A DNA stretch of 64,000 nt from Blastocatellia bacterium (GCA_016705245.1 JADIYM010000007.1:124001-188000), one strand, 5' to 3'; shown: positions 33,503 to 42,964, counted from the first letter of the stretch. Program-made: numbers and translations. Notes: generated from the sequence alone by a model not told the origin.

Positions 33503-35092
33503 CTAAAGCGGAATGTTGCCGTGCTTCTTGGGCGGCAGCGATTCCCGCTTCGTGTCGAGCATCTCCAGAGCGGCAATGAGCTTCGGTCGCGTGAACCGCG
33601 GCTCGATGATCTCGTCGATGTAGCCACGCTCGGCGGCGATGTACGGCGATGCGAACTTCGATCGGTACTCGCTGATGAGCTGCGCGCGCAGCGCCGCCGG
33701 ATCCTCCGCTTCCTTCAGATCCTGGCGGTAGATGATCTCGACCGCGCCCTCGGCGCCCATGACGGCGATCTCGGCCGTCGGGTAGGCGATGTTGAAGTCT
33801 GTCCGGATATGCTTGCTCGCCATGACGCAATAGGCGCCGCCGTATGCCTTGCGGGTAATGACGGTGAGCTTGGGCACGGTGGCCTCCGCGAATGCGTAGA
33901 GCAGTTTCGCGCCGTGCCGGATGATTCCGCCGTGCTCCTGCGACACGCCGGGCAGGAAGCCCGGGACGTCCTCGAACACGACGAGCGGAATGTTGAAGCA
34001 GTCGCAGAATCGGACGAACCGCGCCGCCTTGACCGAAGCATCGATGTCGAGCACTCCGGCGAGATACGCCGGCTGGTTCGCGACGACGCCGATCGGCCGG
34101 CCGCTGAGCCGCGCAAAGCCGATGACGATGTTCTGGGCGTAATGCGACTGGACTTCGAGGAGGTGCCCGTCGTCCACGACACGGTGGACGACGTCGCGAA
34201 TGTCGTAGGGAACGTTGGACTGATCCGGAACGATCGAATTCAGCTCGATGTCGGCGCGATCGACCGGATCGCTGCACGTCTGGCGTGGCGGATCGTCGAC
34301 GTTGTTCGACGGCATGTACGAAAGGAGCTCGCGAATCGTCAGCAGGCAGGTCTCGTCGTTGTCCGCGGCGAAATGAGCCACGCCGGACGCCGAGTTGTGG
34401 GTCATGGCGCCACCGAGGTCTTCCTTCGTGACGTCCTCGTGGGTCACGGCCTTGATGACGTCCGGACCGGTGATGAACATGTAGCTCGTGTTCTTCACCA
34501 TGACGTTGAAGTCGGTGATGGCCGGCGAATAGACGGCGCCGCCCGCGCACGGGCCCATGATGGCCGAGATCTGCGGAACCACTCCGGACGCGAGTGTGTT
34601 GCGAAGAAAGATGTCGGCGTAGCCGCCGAGTGACGCGACGCCCTCCTGAATTCGGGCGCCGCCCGAGTCGTTGAGCCCGACGACCGGAGCGCCGACCTTC
34701 ATCGCGAGGTCCATGATCTTGCAGATTTTCTCGGCATTCGTCTCAGACAACGAGCCGCCGAAAACGGTGAAGTCCTGCGCGAACACGAACACCCGACGGC
34801 CGTCGACCGTCCCGTGGCCGGCCACGACGCCGTCGCCCGGGTACTGCTCCTTCTCCATGCCGAAGTCGCGGCACCGGTGCGTCTTGAAGGGATCGACCTC
34901 GACGAACGACTCGTCGTCGAGCAGAAAGTCGATGCGCTCGCGAGCGGTCATCTTTCCGGACTTGTGGTGCTTCTCGACACGGACAGCGCCCCCGCCGGCA
35001 CGTGCGGCCTCGATGCGCTGGTGCAGTTGCTCGAGCCGGGGATCGACGTCGCCGGACGCGGGAGTTGGGGATTCCGAAGGTGAAGTCGCCAT
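33503..35092 (-). CDS. Acyl-CoA carboxylase carboxyltransferase subunit (PccB-like)
   Basis: 529 residues. Characteristic carboxyltransferase blocks: GKMTARERIDFLLDDESFVEVD, VFVFAQDFTVFGGSLSETNAEKICKIMDLA, GLNDSGGARIQEGVASLGGYADIF, CAGGAVYSPAITDF and, in the C-terminal half, GFLPGVSQEHGGIIRHGAKLLYAFAEATVPKLTVITRKAYGGAY. It resembles propionyl-CoA/methylmalonyl-CoA carboxyltransferases of about 510-530 residues. The biotin carboxylase subunit is not in the window. A TATACT element lies eight nt before the ATG. Confidence 0.92.
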   Translation of the reverse strand: MATSPSESPTPASGDVDPRLEQLHQRIEAARAGGGAVRVEKHHKSGKMTARERIDFLLDDESFVEVDPFKTHRCRDFGMEKEQYPGDGVVAGHGTVDGRRVFVFAQDFTVFGGSLSETNAEKICKIMDLAMKVGAPVVGLNDSGGARIQEGVASLGGYADIFLRNTLASGVVPQISAIMGPCAGGAVYSPAITDFNVMVKNTSYMFITGPDVIKAVTHEDVTKEDLGGAMTHNSASGVAHFAADNDETCLLTIRELLSYMPSNNVDDPPRQTCSDPVDRADIELNSIVPDQSNVPYDIRDVVHRVVDDGHLLEVQSHYAQNIVIGFARLSGRPIGVVANQPAYLAGVLDIDASVKAARFVRFCDCFNIPLVVFEDVPGFLPGVSQEHGGIIRHGAKLLYAFAEATVPKLTVITRKAYGGAYCVMASKHIRTDFNIAYPTAEIAVMGAEGAVEIIYRQDLKEAEDPAALRAQLISEYRSKFASPYIAAERGYIDEIIEPRFTRPKLIAALEMLDTKRESLPPKKHGNIPL

Positions 35093-35100
35093 AGCGGGCG

Positions 35101-35106
35101 AGTATA
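35101..35106 (-). promoter_or_regulatory. -10 element TATACT, 8 nt before the carboxyltransferase start
   Basis: On the minus strand TATACT ends eight nt before ATG 35092, with TCGACA 18 nt upstream (five of six to TTGACA). This is the best full promoter among the TAnACT group. Confidence 0.55.
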
Positions 35107-35197
35107 GGAGCCAGCGCGAGGAATTGTCGATGGAGCAACCACGACGTCTGCGTCAGAACCGTGAGCGGAAGCGAGCCGGCCTGCGGACGGGCGAACG

Positions 35198-35437
35198 GTT
35201 CCGATCACTTCCGTCATTCCGCAAGGACTAGTCTGCGGTATCAAGCACTGTCCGTGGGACGCTCGCTACCGCTCGCGGCTCGAGGAACGGGGACCCGGTC
35301 CCCGCTTTATGAGCCGCGAGCGGTAGCGAGCGTCCCACGGACGGTCGAACGAATCCGATCACTTCTGTATTTCCACGAGGAGTCTGCGATTTCAGGCACT
35401 GTCCGCAGGCCTGCCCGCTACCGCTCGCGGTTCTGAT
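35198..35437. repeat. Tandem palindromic CGCGAGCGGTAGCGAG repeat
   Basis: Perfect 32-bp inverted repeat (arms 35250-35281 and 35311-35342; GTCCGTGGGACGCTCGCTAC ...) around a 29-nt spacer that itself holds a small hairpin. The flank GAACGnnTCCGATCACTTC...GCACTGTCCG at about 35198-35253 recurs at 35347-35404, followed by a partial third arm (CCGCTACCGCTCGCGGTTCTG) ending at 35435. So the unit of about 150 bp is partly duplicated in tandem. It fills the gap between the carboxyltransferase and pilV-like genes; no gene is seen here. Confidence 0.85.
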
Positions 35438-35473
35438 ACTGAGTTGCGGACGAGTCGGTCGAGGCGCCGACCC

Positions 35474-35950
35474 TCAGAACTGAGAGCGCACCGTCGCCAG
35501 TGTGACTTCCTCGCGTTCTCCTGCATCCCCGTCTCGCAGGGCGACGACCCGGACGCTGATGCGATAGACGCCAAGCCAGCCCTCCGGATCCGGATCTATT
35601 CGCCAGAACCTCGCGTAATTCGCCTGCTCGCGTTCCTCGACGACGCCGATCTTCCCGTTGTCTTCGAGGTCGATGGCCACGTACTCGAAGAAACCCGCCG
35701 CACCCTTGCCGCCACCGTCGTCCGTGCCGCCGAGCTCGCCGCCATATGCGAGTTTCTCGATCGGGATGGCGTTGAGCTCTTCGAGCTTCGACTGTGCAAT
35801 TGCCGTCGCGTGCGTGTACTGGCGCGAAGTCCGGTTCTGCTGCATCGCCGTGATGAAGAGCTGCGCCACGAGAATGATCGCGATCAGCAGAATGAGCGCG
35901 GCCACCATAGCTTCGAGAAGTGTGAAGCCCGATTCGGGATTGCGCCGCAT
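35474..35950 (-). CDS. Type IV pilin-like / PilV-GspI-like prepilin
   Basis: 158 residues starting at ATG 35950: a short basic leader, then GFTLLEAMVAALILLIAIILVAQLF, the class III prepilin cleavage site (G/F with Glu at +5) and hydrophobic N-helix. The rest is a small globular domain with QYTHATAIAQSKLEELNAIP, typical of PilV and of minor pseudopilins (GspI). It is probably a minor pilin; no other pilus gene is in the window. It is divergent from cca, and the two -10 elements lie within a 48-bp intergenic stretch. Confidence 0.8.
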   Translation of the reverse strand: MRRNPESGFTLLEAMVAALILLIAIILVAQLFITAMQQNRTSRQYTHATAIAQSKLEELNAIPIEKLAYGGELGGTDDGGGKGAAGFFEYVAIDLEDNGKIGVVEEREQANYARFWRIDPDPEGWLGVYRISVRVVALRDGDAGEREEVTLATVRSQF

Positions 35951-35957
35951 CGTCGCG

Positions 35958-35963
35958 AGTATA
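35958..35963 (-). promoter_or_regulatory. -10 element TATACT, 7 nt before the prepilin start
   Basis: On the minus strand TATACT ends seven nt before ATG 35950, with no clear -35. It shares a 44-bp divergent intergenic region with the cca promoter. Confidence 0.45.
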
Positions 35964-35981
35964 GCAGAGCGCTTCCGCTGC

Positions 35982-35987
35982 TATCAT
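35982..35987 (+). promoter_or_regulatory. -10 element TATCAT, 7 nt before the cca start
   Basis: TATCAT ends seven nt before the GTG at 35995, implying a leaderless start for cca. Confidence 0.4.
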
Positions 35988-35994
35988 TGCGGCC

Positions 35995-37371
35995 GTGAAG
36001 GCGATACGCGCTATCTCGGAGCGAGTCCGTGACGCCGGAGGACGGGCTTTCGTCGTCGGCGGCTGGGTGCGCGACATGCTGCTCGACCGGCCGTCGAAGG
36101 ACGTCGACATCGAGGTCTTCGGCCTCGACCCTGCGGTGCTCAAGTCGCTGCTCCGGCGTATGGGCCGCGTGAGCACGGTCGGTGAGAGTTTCACGGTCTA
36201 CAAGGTATGGGTCGACGGACACGAAGGAGACATCGACGTCTCGATTCCCCGTCGGGAGTCGAAGACCGGTCGCGGCCACCGCGGGTTCACGGTCGTCGGC
36301 GACCCTTCGATGTCGGTCGAAGAAGCCGCTCGCCGTCGCGACTTCACGATCAACGCGATCCTCTTCGATCCCCTCTCCGGCGAACACGTCGATCCGTTCA
36401 ACGGACGCGGTGACCTCGACGGCCGGGTGCTGCGCGCTGTCGATCCCGAGACGTTCGTCGAGGACTCGCTTCGCGTGCTTCGCGCCGCTCAGTTCGCCGC
36501 GCGTTTTGCACTGTCGCTCGAGCCTCGAACCGTAACGCTCTGCAGGGCGATTCCGCTCGACGACCTTCCTTCGGAGCGAATCTGGGGCGAGATCGATAAG
36601 CTGCTCGTGCGCGCTCACGAACCATCACGCGGACTCGAGGCGCTGCGCGAGCTCGGAGTACTTCCGAAGCTCTTTCCCGAGCTCGAAGCACTCGTCGGCT
36701 GCCCTCAGGACCCCGAACACCACCCGGAAGGCGATGTGTGGACGCACACCAGGCTCGTCGTCGACGAAGCCAGAGACGTGGTCGGCGACCTCGGTCGCGC
36801 GCACCGGACGACGGTGATGCTCGCGGCGCTCTGTCACGACCTCGGCAAGCCGGCTACGACGAAAGTCGTGGACGGCCACATCCGGCAACTGGCGCACGAT
36901 CGCGCCGGCCTCGAGCCGACTCGGACGCTGCTCGACCGCCTTCACGTCCACACGATCGACGGATTTCACGCGCGATACCAGATCCTCGCGCTTGTCGACG
37001 AACATCTGGTTCCGTCGCACTTCTACAAGGATCGGGGCCACGTGACGGACGGAGCCTTTCGGCGACTTGCGCGCCGGGTGCATTGCGGGCTGCTGGCGCG
37101 CGTGTCGAGGGCCGACCTGCTCGGACGTACGGGGGCGGCGAGGCAGGCGCTCGCCGCTGAGTGGTTCGCGATCCGAATCCGCGAGCTTGGGCTCGAGGAC
37201 GGTCCCGAGCCGCCGATCCTGCTCGGCCGGCACGTGCTCGAGATGGGCGTCCCGGCCGGACCCGAGGTTGGATTGATCACGAAGGCCGTGTACGAGCTGC
37301 AACTCGACGGCGAAGTCCGCGATCTCGACGCGGCTCGGGCGGCTGCCTGGAAAGTCCTGAAGAGTCAGTAA
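35995..37371 (+). CDS. cca: CCA tRNA nucleotidyltransferase with HD domain
   Basis: 458 residues from GTG 35995. Class II nucleotidyltransferase head: FVVGGWVRDMLLDRPSKDVDIEVFG (GGxxR plus DxD), then RRDFTINAILFDPLSGEHVDPFNGRGDLDGRVLRAVDPETFVEDSLRVLRAAQFAARF, the CCA-adding/poly(A) polymerase core. The C-terminal half is an HD domain (HPEGDVWTHTRLVVDEA, ALCHDLGKPATT) as in E. coli-type Cca, which carries phosphatase activity. Cca adds or repairs the 3' CCA of tRNA. The HD-containing form is about 410-460 residues, so the length fits. Confidence 0.88.
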   Translation: MKAIRAISERVRDAGGRAFVVGGWVRDMLLDRPSKDVDIEVFGLDPAVLKSLLRRMGRVSTVGESFTVYKVWVDGHEGDIDVSIPRRESKTGRGHRGFTVVGDPSMSVEEAARRRDFTINAILFDPLSGEHVDPFNGRGDLDGRVLRAVDPETFVEDSLRVLRAAQFAARFALSLEPRTVTLCRAIPLDDLPSERIWGEIDKLLVRAHEPSRGLEALRELGVLPKLFPELEALVGCPQDPEHHPEGDVWTHTRLVVDEARDVVGDLGRAHRTTVMLAALCHDLGKPATTKVVDGHIRQLAHDRAGLEPTRTLLDRLHVHTIDGFHARYQILALVDEHLVPSHFYKDRGHVTDGAFRRLARRVHCGLLARVSRADLLGRTGAARQALAAEWFAIRIRELGLEDGPEPPILLGRHVLEMGVPAGPEVGLITKAVYELQLDGEVRDLDAARAAAWKVLKSQ

Positions 37372-37378
37372 CCGTCCA

Positions 37379-37422
37379 CAGATGAACACAGATGAACACG
37401 GATGTTCGTCGGTGTTCATCTG
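37379..37422. repeat. Palindromic CAGATGAACAC repeat between convergent genes
   Basis: 11-bp arms CAGATGAACAC (37379-37389) and GTGTTCATCTG (37412-37422), with a second direct AGATGAACAC unit inside. It lies between the convergent 3' ends of cca and the HYR-protein gene, where it could act as a terminator in both directions. This is a third repeat family, distinct in sequence from the TTTGCG and CTCTGTG types. Confidence 0.7.
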
Positions 37423-37436
37423 AGTGGAACTGCGGA

Positions 37437-40366
37437 CTATGGGCAGGGCGGGTTGTTGTTCACGTTGCGATCGCGCAGCGTGTGTCGACGGCCCGTCGCG
37501 AGCTCGGTGACCTGTACCGTCGATGTGGTCGAACCGAAGTTGGCATTGCACTCCATCCGGAAGACCGAATCGTTGCGATCGGACGATACGAGGCGTACGC
37601 CCGACGTGAAGCTGACGTTCTCGGCGAATCCGCAGAACGTCGTTCCGTTGGCCTTTCGATAGCGCCAGAATCCGAAGAGCGGACTCGCGCTGTCGACGAC
37701 CTCGGTGAACGTGTCGCCCGAGGCGTCGTCGCGGGAAGCAGATCGAACCCGGCGTGCCGACCGTGACCGAGAACGCGCACGCCGCCGTATTGCCCGCGGC
37801 GTCCGATGCAGTGCACGTCACGGTCGTCGTGCCAACCGGGAAAAACGTCCCCGAGGTAGGAACGCAGACGACGGTTGCACCCGTACAGTTGTCCGAAACT
37901 GGGGGAGTCGCAAACGTGACCGTCGCGCCGATGCTGCAGCCTTGCGCCTGCGAGGCGGAAACCGTGATGTCGGCTGGACAGGAGAGCGTCGGCGCTGACG
38001 CGTCGGTGACGACGACAGGGAACGCACACGTAGCCGTGTTCCCGGCGGCGTCCGTCGCATTGCACGTCACGACCGTCGTTCCCGGACCAAACGACGATCC
38101 GGAAGGCGGTGAGCAAGTGACGCCCGAGACCGCGCAGTTGTCCGAGGCCGTGACGTTGTATGACACGGCCACGTCGCAAGTCGCGCCCGTGATCGCCGCG
38201 GCAACGCTCGATGGACACGTTACGGCTGGGGGCTCGTCGTCCGTGACGTTTACCGTGAACTGGCAGCTCGCCACTCCGGCGCCCGTGCAATCGACTACGG
38301 TCGTCCCGACCGGGAACGCCGAGCCGCTCGGCGGCGAACACGACACGACGCCGCAGAATCCGTCGGTCGCCGGCACCGGCAGGTTCACCACGGCCGTGCA
38401 CTGTCCGGGGTCGGTGGTCGCCGTGACCGTGCCTCCAGGGCACGTCAGCGTGCACGCCGGCACGCCGCCTCCCCACATCGCAGTTCTTCGAAATCGAGAT
38501 AGCGTACGGCCCCTGCGGCGTGTTCTGCAGGTTTGAGAGCCGCGCGACGTAGAACCCCGTGTACGGCGCCCGAACGACCATCGCCGCCGATCGCCAGTTC
38601 GGCCCGAACGCGAAGAGCGAGTTGAGAGGCGGAAAGACGAAGACCTGGTCGCTGCCGGATCTCGTCAGGGCGATCCGCGAGCCAGTCTCGGAGAGCAGCT
38701 GCATCTCGGCGAATATCCCGGTCGGACCGCGATCCGGGCAGCCGTCCATGCTCAGGAAGAGGACGTCGCCGGCGTTGGCCTGGAAGACGAAATGGTCGGC
38801 ATCCGAGGCTGCGAGCTGCCCGGTGAAATAGTTCGACGCAGCGGAGTTCGACTGGTTGATTGTGTCGTTCGGCTCCGCTTCGGCAACGCTGTCGGCGTGG
38901 TCCTGGGCGACGGCGTAGAGCCGATAGGGTCCCCCCGTCTCGACAGCTGTTCCACCGCCCTGCGATTGTCGGATGTCGACCTGCAGGAACGTGGGCGTGC
39001 CGGCCGGAATTCGCGTGCCGGCGACGTTTGGCGCCACTCCTCCATTGGGACCGATGCTGTTGTCCCGATGGTCGAACTCGAGCGTGTGCGTCGTCGTGTT
39101 CACACGGAGATCGAAGTCATTCTCCGGCATCGACGTCGACGCATCGACGAGTGCATAGAGCCGGACGTCCGAAGATGGTGTCCCGAACGCGTAGAAGTCG
39201 CGATCGGTAATCGTCGGCCCAAGCGATCCGATGACGCCGCAACCGAGCGGATCGGCGGTCGCCGGCGTGTCGTTAACCTCCGATTCCAGCGCTTCGCAAA
39301 GCTCGACGACCACGCTGAAATTGCCCGACCGGAAGATGCCGGTCGTCGTCGGCGAGTCAACGAACAGGAAGACCTGCTGGCCGGCCGCGAGCGTCACGCA
39401 GGAAATCTCGCCTCCCGAGAACGATCCGGTCCTCGACGCGGCGAAGCAGTCCACTACTACGGGGCCCTCCTTGCTCGGTGAAGGACACGTCGACGAGAGG
39501 TAGATCACGTAGTCGACGAAGACCGATGCCCTGTTGTTGAGTCGGAACGCGTAGTCGCCGGCCGCCGGCGCCGTGAAGCTGTAGACGACGTCGCTTCCGG
39601 GACCGGTCGTGGGAACGAGCGGCGCCGGGAAACACGCGCTCCCGGGTGCAAGCTCGTAGTCATTGCCGGTATTGAGGTTTGTGCCGCTTGTCGGCACGTT
39701 GAGGCCGAGCGGTACTGCGATGTCGCATGTGTCGGGGGGACCCGGCTCGAAAGTCGTGCGCATCTGGACGTCCGCCTGCGAGGCGTTCTGCGGATGGTTG
39801 GTCTCGCTCCACAGAACGATGTAGTAGGTGGTGCCGGCGGAGAGATCGACCGAGAGCTCCGTTCCCGAAGAGGAGAAGAAACATCCGACGAGCGAGCTTG
39901 CGACGTTCGTGAACGGTCCCGAACAGCCGTTGGTCGACGTGTAGGCGGCAATCAGCGAGTCCCGAAGCGTGGTCGCACTCCCGTTGTCCGTGCATGCCGA
40001 GAACACGTACCGCCCGTCCTCGGCCGGAGTGATCGCGTACCAGCTCGATCGCGTGAGCGACAGGAACGGGAACTCCGACGGCCGCGGCGGATCGCCGGCC
40101 GTGCCGGCTTCGAACACATTGACCGGCGTCGAGAAGTGCGGAAAAGGACCATCTCCGGGAATCGCGATGGCGCCTGAACAGAAATCGTTCACCGGCGGAG
40201 CCTCGACGGCGTCGGGTTCCTGTGCCCTGAGCGGCCGGAGACGTGTCGTGGCCGCCTGGGTTGCGCTCGCCAGCGCGAAGGCGACGAGGAGGAAAGTGGT
40301 CACGATCGCGCGTCCGCGACTGAAGCGTGCGTTGTATAGCGTTCGGGAAATCGTCGTGCTGCTCAT
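37437..40366 (-). pseudogene. Large secreted PPC/HYR protein, interrupted by two frameshifts
   Basis: Reading from ATG 40366: a signal-anchor-like N-terminus (ATVVTTFLL-like hydrophobic run), Ca-binding-like beta domains with repeated pre-peptidase C-terminal (PPC) sequences (ESEVNDTPATADPLG, AEAEPNDTINQSN...DADHFVFQANAGDVLFLSM) to SISKNC at about 38490. The coding sense then continues in a second frame with three HYR-type domains (CPGGTVTATTDPGQC; SDNCAVSGVTCSPPSGSSF; CPADITVSASQAQGC), and from about 37733 in a third frame to a C-terminal domain DTFTEVVDSASPLFGFWRYR ending DRNVNNNPPCP and TAG at 37437. Each break equals one extra base in a short homopolymer (C4 at 38471-38474; GGG at 37733-37735). 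The full protein would be about 975 residues. Either sequencing error or real loss. Confidence 0.8.
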
Positions 40367-40966
40367 TGGAGCCTCCTGCGGGGGTTGATCAGGTCAGCAC
40401 CCACATTAGGCAGATAGGACAACTAGGTCTTAAGGGAAGTCTAAGGAATGGGTAAAGGAGTTCTAACGCCTGCAGTTATACAGATTCAGTTAATGGGACA
40501 ACCATAGGTTCACCACGACCCCTCTCAAGAACGCTGACCTTTACCCGAATCAGAGTCGGCTGGACACGGGCAGCTTGAGTCGCGGCTACGTGAGGCCTCG
40601 CCCCAAAATTGCAGTGATGTCGCCGAGGCGCTGCGAGGGCGTACCAGCGGAGCGGAGGTGCCGTCGGTTCGTTTCGGCCCTGGTTGGTGACGTGAGGTTG
40701 CGCCGTCCAGTTGTTGGCGCTGCTCGGGTCCGCGCTCCGGCGCCGACGGAGACCGCTCGTCCCGACCGTACGCCCCAGAACGCGGCGCGGCGGAACGGGC
40801 GCTGAGCGGCCTGGCTTACGCCATCTCCCGCCCAGTCGGCTGGCCGTACCGCACGCCTGACCCATTGCGTCCGCCGCCTACCAGTCGCGAACGCCTCAGC
40901 ACGTATTTCGGGCAGGGTAGCACCGTCGCGGCAATCCTCTGAAAGGAGAAGCGAAAACGCACTGCT
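40367..40966. other. Non-coding gap upstream of the HYR gene and glpX
   Basis: About 600 bp between divergent genes with no supportable gene. The first 130 bp next to the HYR gene are unusually AT-rich for this genome (GGTCTTAAGGGAAGTCTAAGG, TTATACAGATTCAGTTAATGG) and probably hold its promoter; the rest is GC-rich with only shadow frames. Confidence 0.5.
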
Positions 40967-40995
40967 TTGCCCGATCCGCGCCGATTCCCTATACT
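40967..40995 (+). promoter_or_regulatory. Probable glpX promoter
   Basis: TTGCCC at 40967-40972, 17-bp spacer, TATACT at 40990-40995, about 43 nt before the ATG. Unlike the TAnACT group, this leaves room for the AGGAG ribosome binding site seen at 41026-41030. Confidence 0.5.
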
Positions 40996-41038
40996 GCCCG
41001 GCGTCACACCTGCACATTCCCCTCCAGGAGATTTCGCT

Positions 41039-42076
41039 ATGAGCTACGAGCGGCAGATGGAGCACGACCTCGCGCTCGACTTTCTTCGCGTCGTCGAGGC
41101 GGCGGCAATCGACTCCGCGCGGACCATGGGCCAGGGCAAGCGCAAATACTCCGATCACGTGGCCGTCGAGGCCATGCGCCAGGTGATGGACACGGTTCCC
41201 ATGCGTGGGACCATCGTCATCGGCGAGGGCGAGCGCGACGAGGCGCCGATGCTCTACATCGGCGAGCGCGTCGGCCTCGGGTGGAAGGACGAGGACAGCA
41301 ACCATCACGAGGTCGACATCGCGGTGGACCCGCTCGAGGGCACGAACCTCTGCGCGACGGGCTCCGCGAACGCGATCGCCGTGCTTGCCGCTTCCGAGAA
41401 GGGCGGGTTGCTTCACGCACCCGATGTCTACATGAACAAGATCGTGGTCGGACCGGCGGCGAGAGGCTGCGTCGACCTCGATGCTCCGGTGAAGGACAAC
41501 CTCAAGGCCATCGCACGGCGCCTTCAACGCGATGTCGAAGACTTGACGGTCATCGTCCTCGACCGACCGCGCCACCAGTCGCTCATCGCTGACATCCGCG
41601 CAGCGGGTGCCCGGATCCGGCTGATCACGGATGGTGATCTGTCGGCTGGCATCTCGGCCGCCGTTGCAGGTTCCGGCGTGCACGCCGTGATGGGCATCGG
41701 TGGAGCCCCGGAGGGCGTCATTACGGCCGCGGCGATGAAGTGTCTGAACGGCGAGATCCTCACCCGGTTCTGCGTCAAGGAAGACCTGATGGACATCGAA
41801 GACGCAAGCCGCATTCCCGATGACGCCCGCGACCGGATGATCTCGATGGGTGTCAGCGACCCGACCAAGATCCACGACACCGACGATCTGGCGCCCGGCA
41901 AACGCATTATCTTTGCAGCCGCAGGGGTTACCGACGGCACGATCCTCAAGGGCGTCCGCTTCTTCGGTACCGGCAAGCGAACCCAGTCCCTCATCATGAC
42001 GACCGAAACGCACCACGTGCGCTTCGTCGACACGGTGCACGTCGAAGGCGGCCCTGACACCGTAGTTCGCTTCTAG
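41039..42076 (+). CDS. glpX: Class II fructose-1,6-bisphosphatase GlpX
   Basis: 345 residues from ATG 41039 (MSYERQMEHDLALDFLRVVEAAAIDSARTMGQGKRKYSDHVAVEAMR). The GlpX core is complete: IGEGERDEAPMLYIGE, VDIAVDPLEGTNLCATGSANAIAVLA, RLITDGDLSAGISAAVAGSGVHAVMGIGGAPEGVITAAAM, and the C-terminal TDGTILKGVRFFGTGKRTQSLIMTT. It hydrolyses fructose-1,6-bisphosphate to fructose-6-phosphate in gluconeogenesis. Starting upstream at 40967 would add non-family sequence and skip the RBS. Confidence 0.93.
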   Translation: MSYERQMEHDLALDFLRVVEAAAIDSARTMGQGKRKYSDHVAVEAMRQVMDTVPMRGTIVIGEGERDEAPMLYIGERVGLGWKDEDSNHHEVDIAVDPLEGTNLCATGSANAIAVLAASEKGGLLHAPDVYMNKIVVGPAARGCVDLDAPVKDNLKAIARRLQRDVEDLTVIVLDRPRHQSLIADIRAAGARIRLITDGDLSAGISAAVAGSGVHAVMGIGGAPEGVITAAAMKCLNGEILTRFCVKEDLMDIEDASRIPDDARDRMISMGVSDPTKIHDTDDLAPGKRIIFAAAGVTDGTILKGVRFFGTGKRTQSLIMTTETHHVRFVDTVHVEGGPDTVVRF

Positions 42077-42080
42077 ACGA

Positions 42081-42118
42081 GAGAGTGGACAGGATTTCAG
42101 GATTTCCTGTCCACTCTC
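42081..42118. repeat. Palindromic ACAGGATTTCAGGA hairpin after glpX
   Basis: Perfect 14-bp inverted repeat GAGAGTGGACAGGA / TCCTGTCCACTCTC (42081-42094, 42105-42118) around TTTCAGGATT, five bp past the glpX stop. It probably ends glpX transcription. Words such as GGATTTACAGGA and TAATCCTGTCCCC at 43755-43815 resemble it, so it may be a dispersed repeat. The rest of the gap to 42382 shows nothing else I recognise. Confidence 0.6.
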
Positions 42119-42382
42119 CCGCCGCGACGCCTGAGGCCGTTCATTCGTTGCCCGCCGCGGTTTTTCGTGCACCAAATCGTATGCCCGCGCTCCAGAACGG
42201 GAGTTGCCCGACTACGCATGACGCTCCCTCCTGTTCAGACAAGCCTATTCGTTTCAACCACTTACTTCTCCTGAAGCTCTTCGGCACGCTGCGTGCACTA
42301 GCGATGGCGGCGAAAGACAATGCCATCGCGTGGGACGACGGCGATCCGATCGCGCAGCACAGGGGAATGGGTGGAGGACGAA

Positions 42383-42964
42383 ATGGCCACGAACGCAACT
42401 TCGATCAAGCAGCAGGCCGGTGTCATTCGCGCGCTCGATGTCGATGACATGAGCGGCTTCGACGAGATCTACTCGAAGCACTACCGACGGGTCTACTCGA
42501 TCTGTCTCCGTATGACGGGGAACGTGGCCGAAGCCGAGGATCTCACTCAGGAGGTCTTTCTTCAGCTTCACCGCAAGCTCAAGTCGTTCCGAGGCGAGTC
42601 CGCGTTCACGACGTGGCTGCACCGTCTGACCGTCAATCACGTGCTCATGCACTTCCGGAAGCGCCGCGTGCGGTCCGAGGTCGGCACCGACGATGGCGAG
42701 ATGCCCGACCAGGTCGATCCTCTGAGCGACAATCCGCGCGCAATGCCGATCGTCGACCAGATTGCGCTCGACAACGCGATCTCCAAACTGCCCAAGGGCT
42801 ACCGCGCCGTGTTCATCCTTCATGATGTTGAAGGCTATGAGCACGAGGAAGTGGCAAAGATCCTCGGATGCAGCTCGGGAACGTCCAAGTCGCAGCTCCA
42901 CAAGGCGCGATTGCGACTGCGCAAGTTCCTCCTCGAGGTCGCGGTTGAACAGGCGGCTGCCTGA
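42383..42964 (+). CDS. ECF RNA polymerase sigma factor
   Basis: 193 residues from ATG 42383, with GTGGAGG eight nt upstream. Region 2: FDEIYSKHYRRVYSICLRMTGNVAEAEDLTQEVFLQLHRKLKSFRGESAFTTWLHRLTVNHVLMHFRKRRVRSE. Region 4: AISKLPKGYRAVFILHDVEGYEHEEVAKILGCSSGTSKSQLHKARLRLRKFL. This is a canonical ECF sigma factor; no anti-sigma factor sits next to it, as the following gene is another sigma. An intrinsic terminator follows the gene, so it is its own transcription unit. Confidence 0.88.
   Translation: MATNATSIKQQAGVIRALDVDDMSGFDEIYSKHYRRVYSICLRMTGNVAEAEDLTQEVFLQLHRKLKSFRGESAFTTWLHRLTVNHVLMHFRKRRVRSEVGTDDGEMPDQVDPLSDNPRAMPIVDQIALDNAISKLPKGYRAVFILHDVEGYEHEEVAKILGCSSGTSKSQLHKARLRLRKFLLEVAVEQAAA

Noticed and set aside
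36625..38478. Minus-strand frame of 617 codons
   Set aside because: Its N-terminal 240 codons are the second-frame part of the HYR gene; after that it runs antisense through the repeat and cca and is not a separate gene.
40367..40966. Candidate for a housekeeping RNA such as RNase P RNA or tmRNA
   Set aside because: I looked for the conserved RNase P core (GAGGAAAGTCCGGGC) and tmRNA ends and found neither; no tRNA-like TTCGANTC arm with matching acceptor stem either.
40586..42175. 529-codon minus-strand frame
   Set aside because: Antisense to glpX and its promoter region; glpX motifs are complete on the plus strand.
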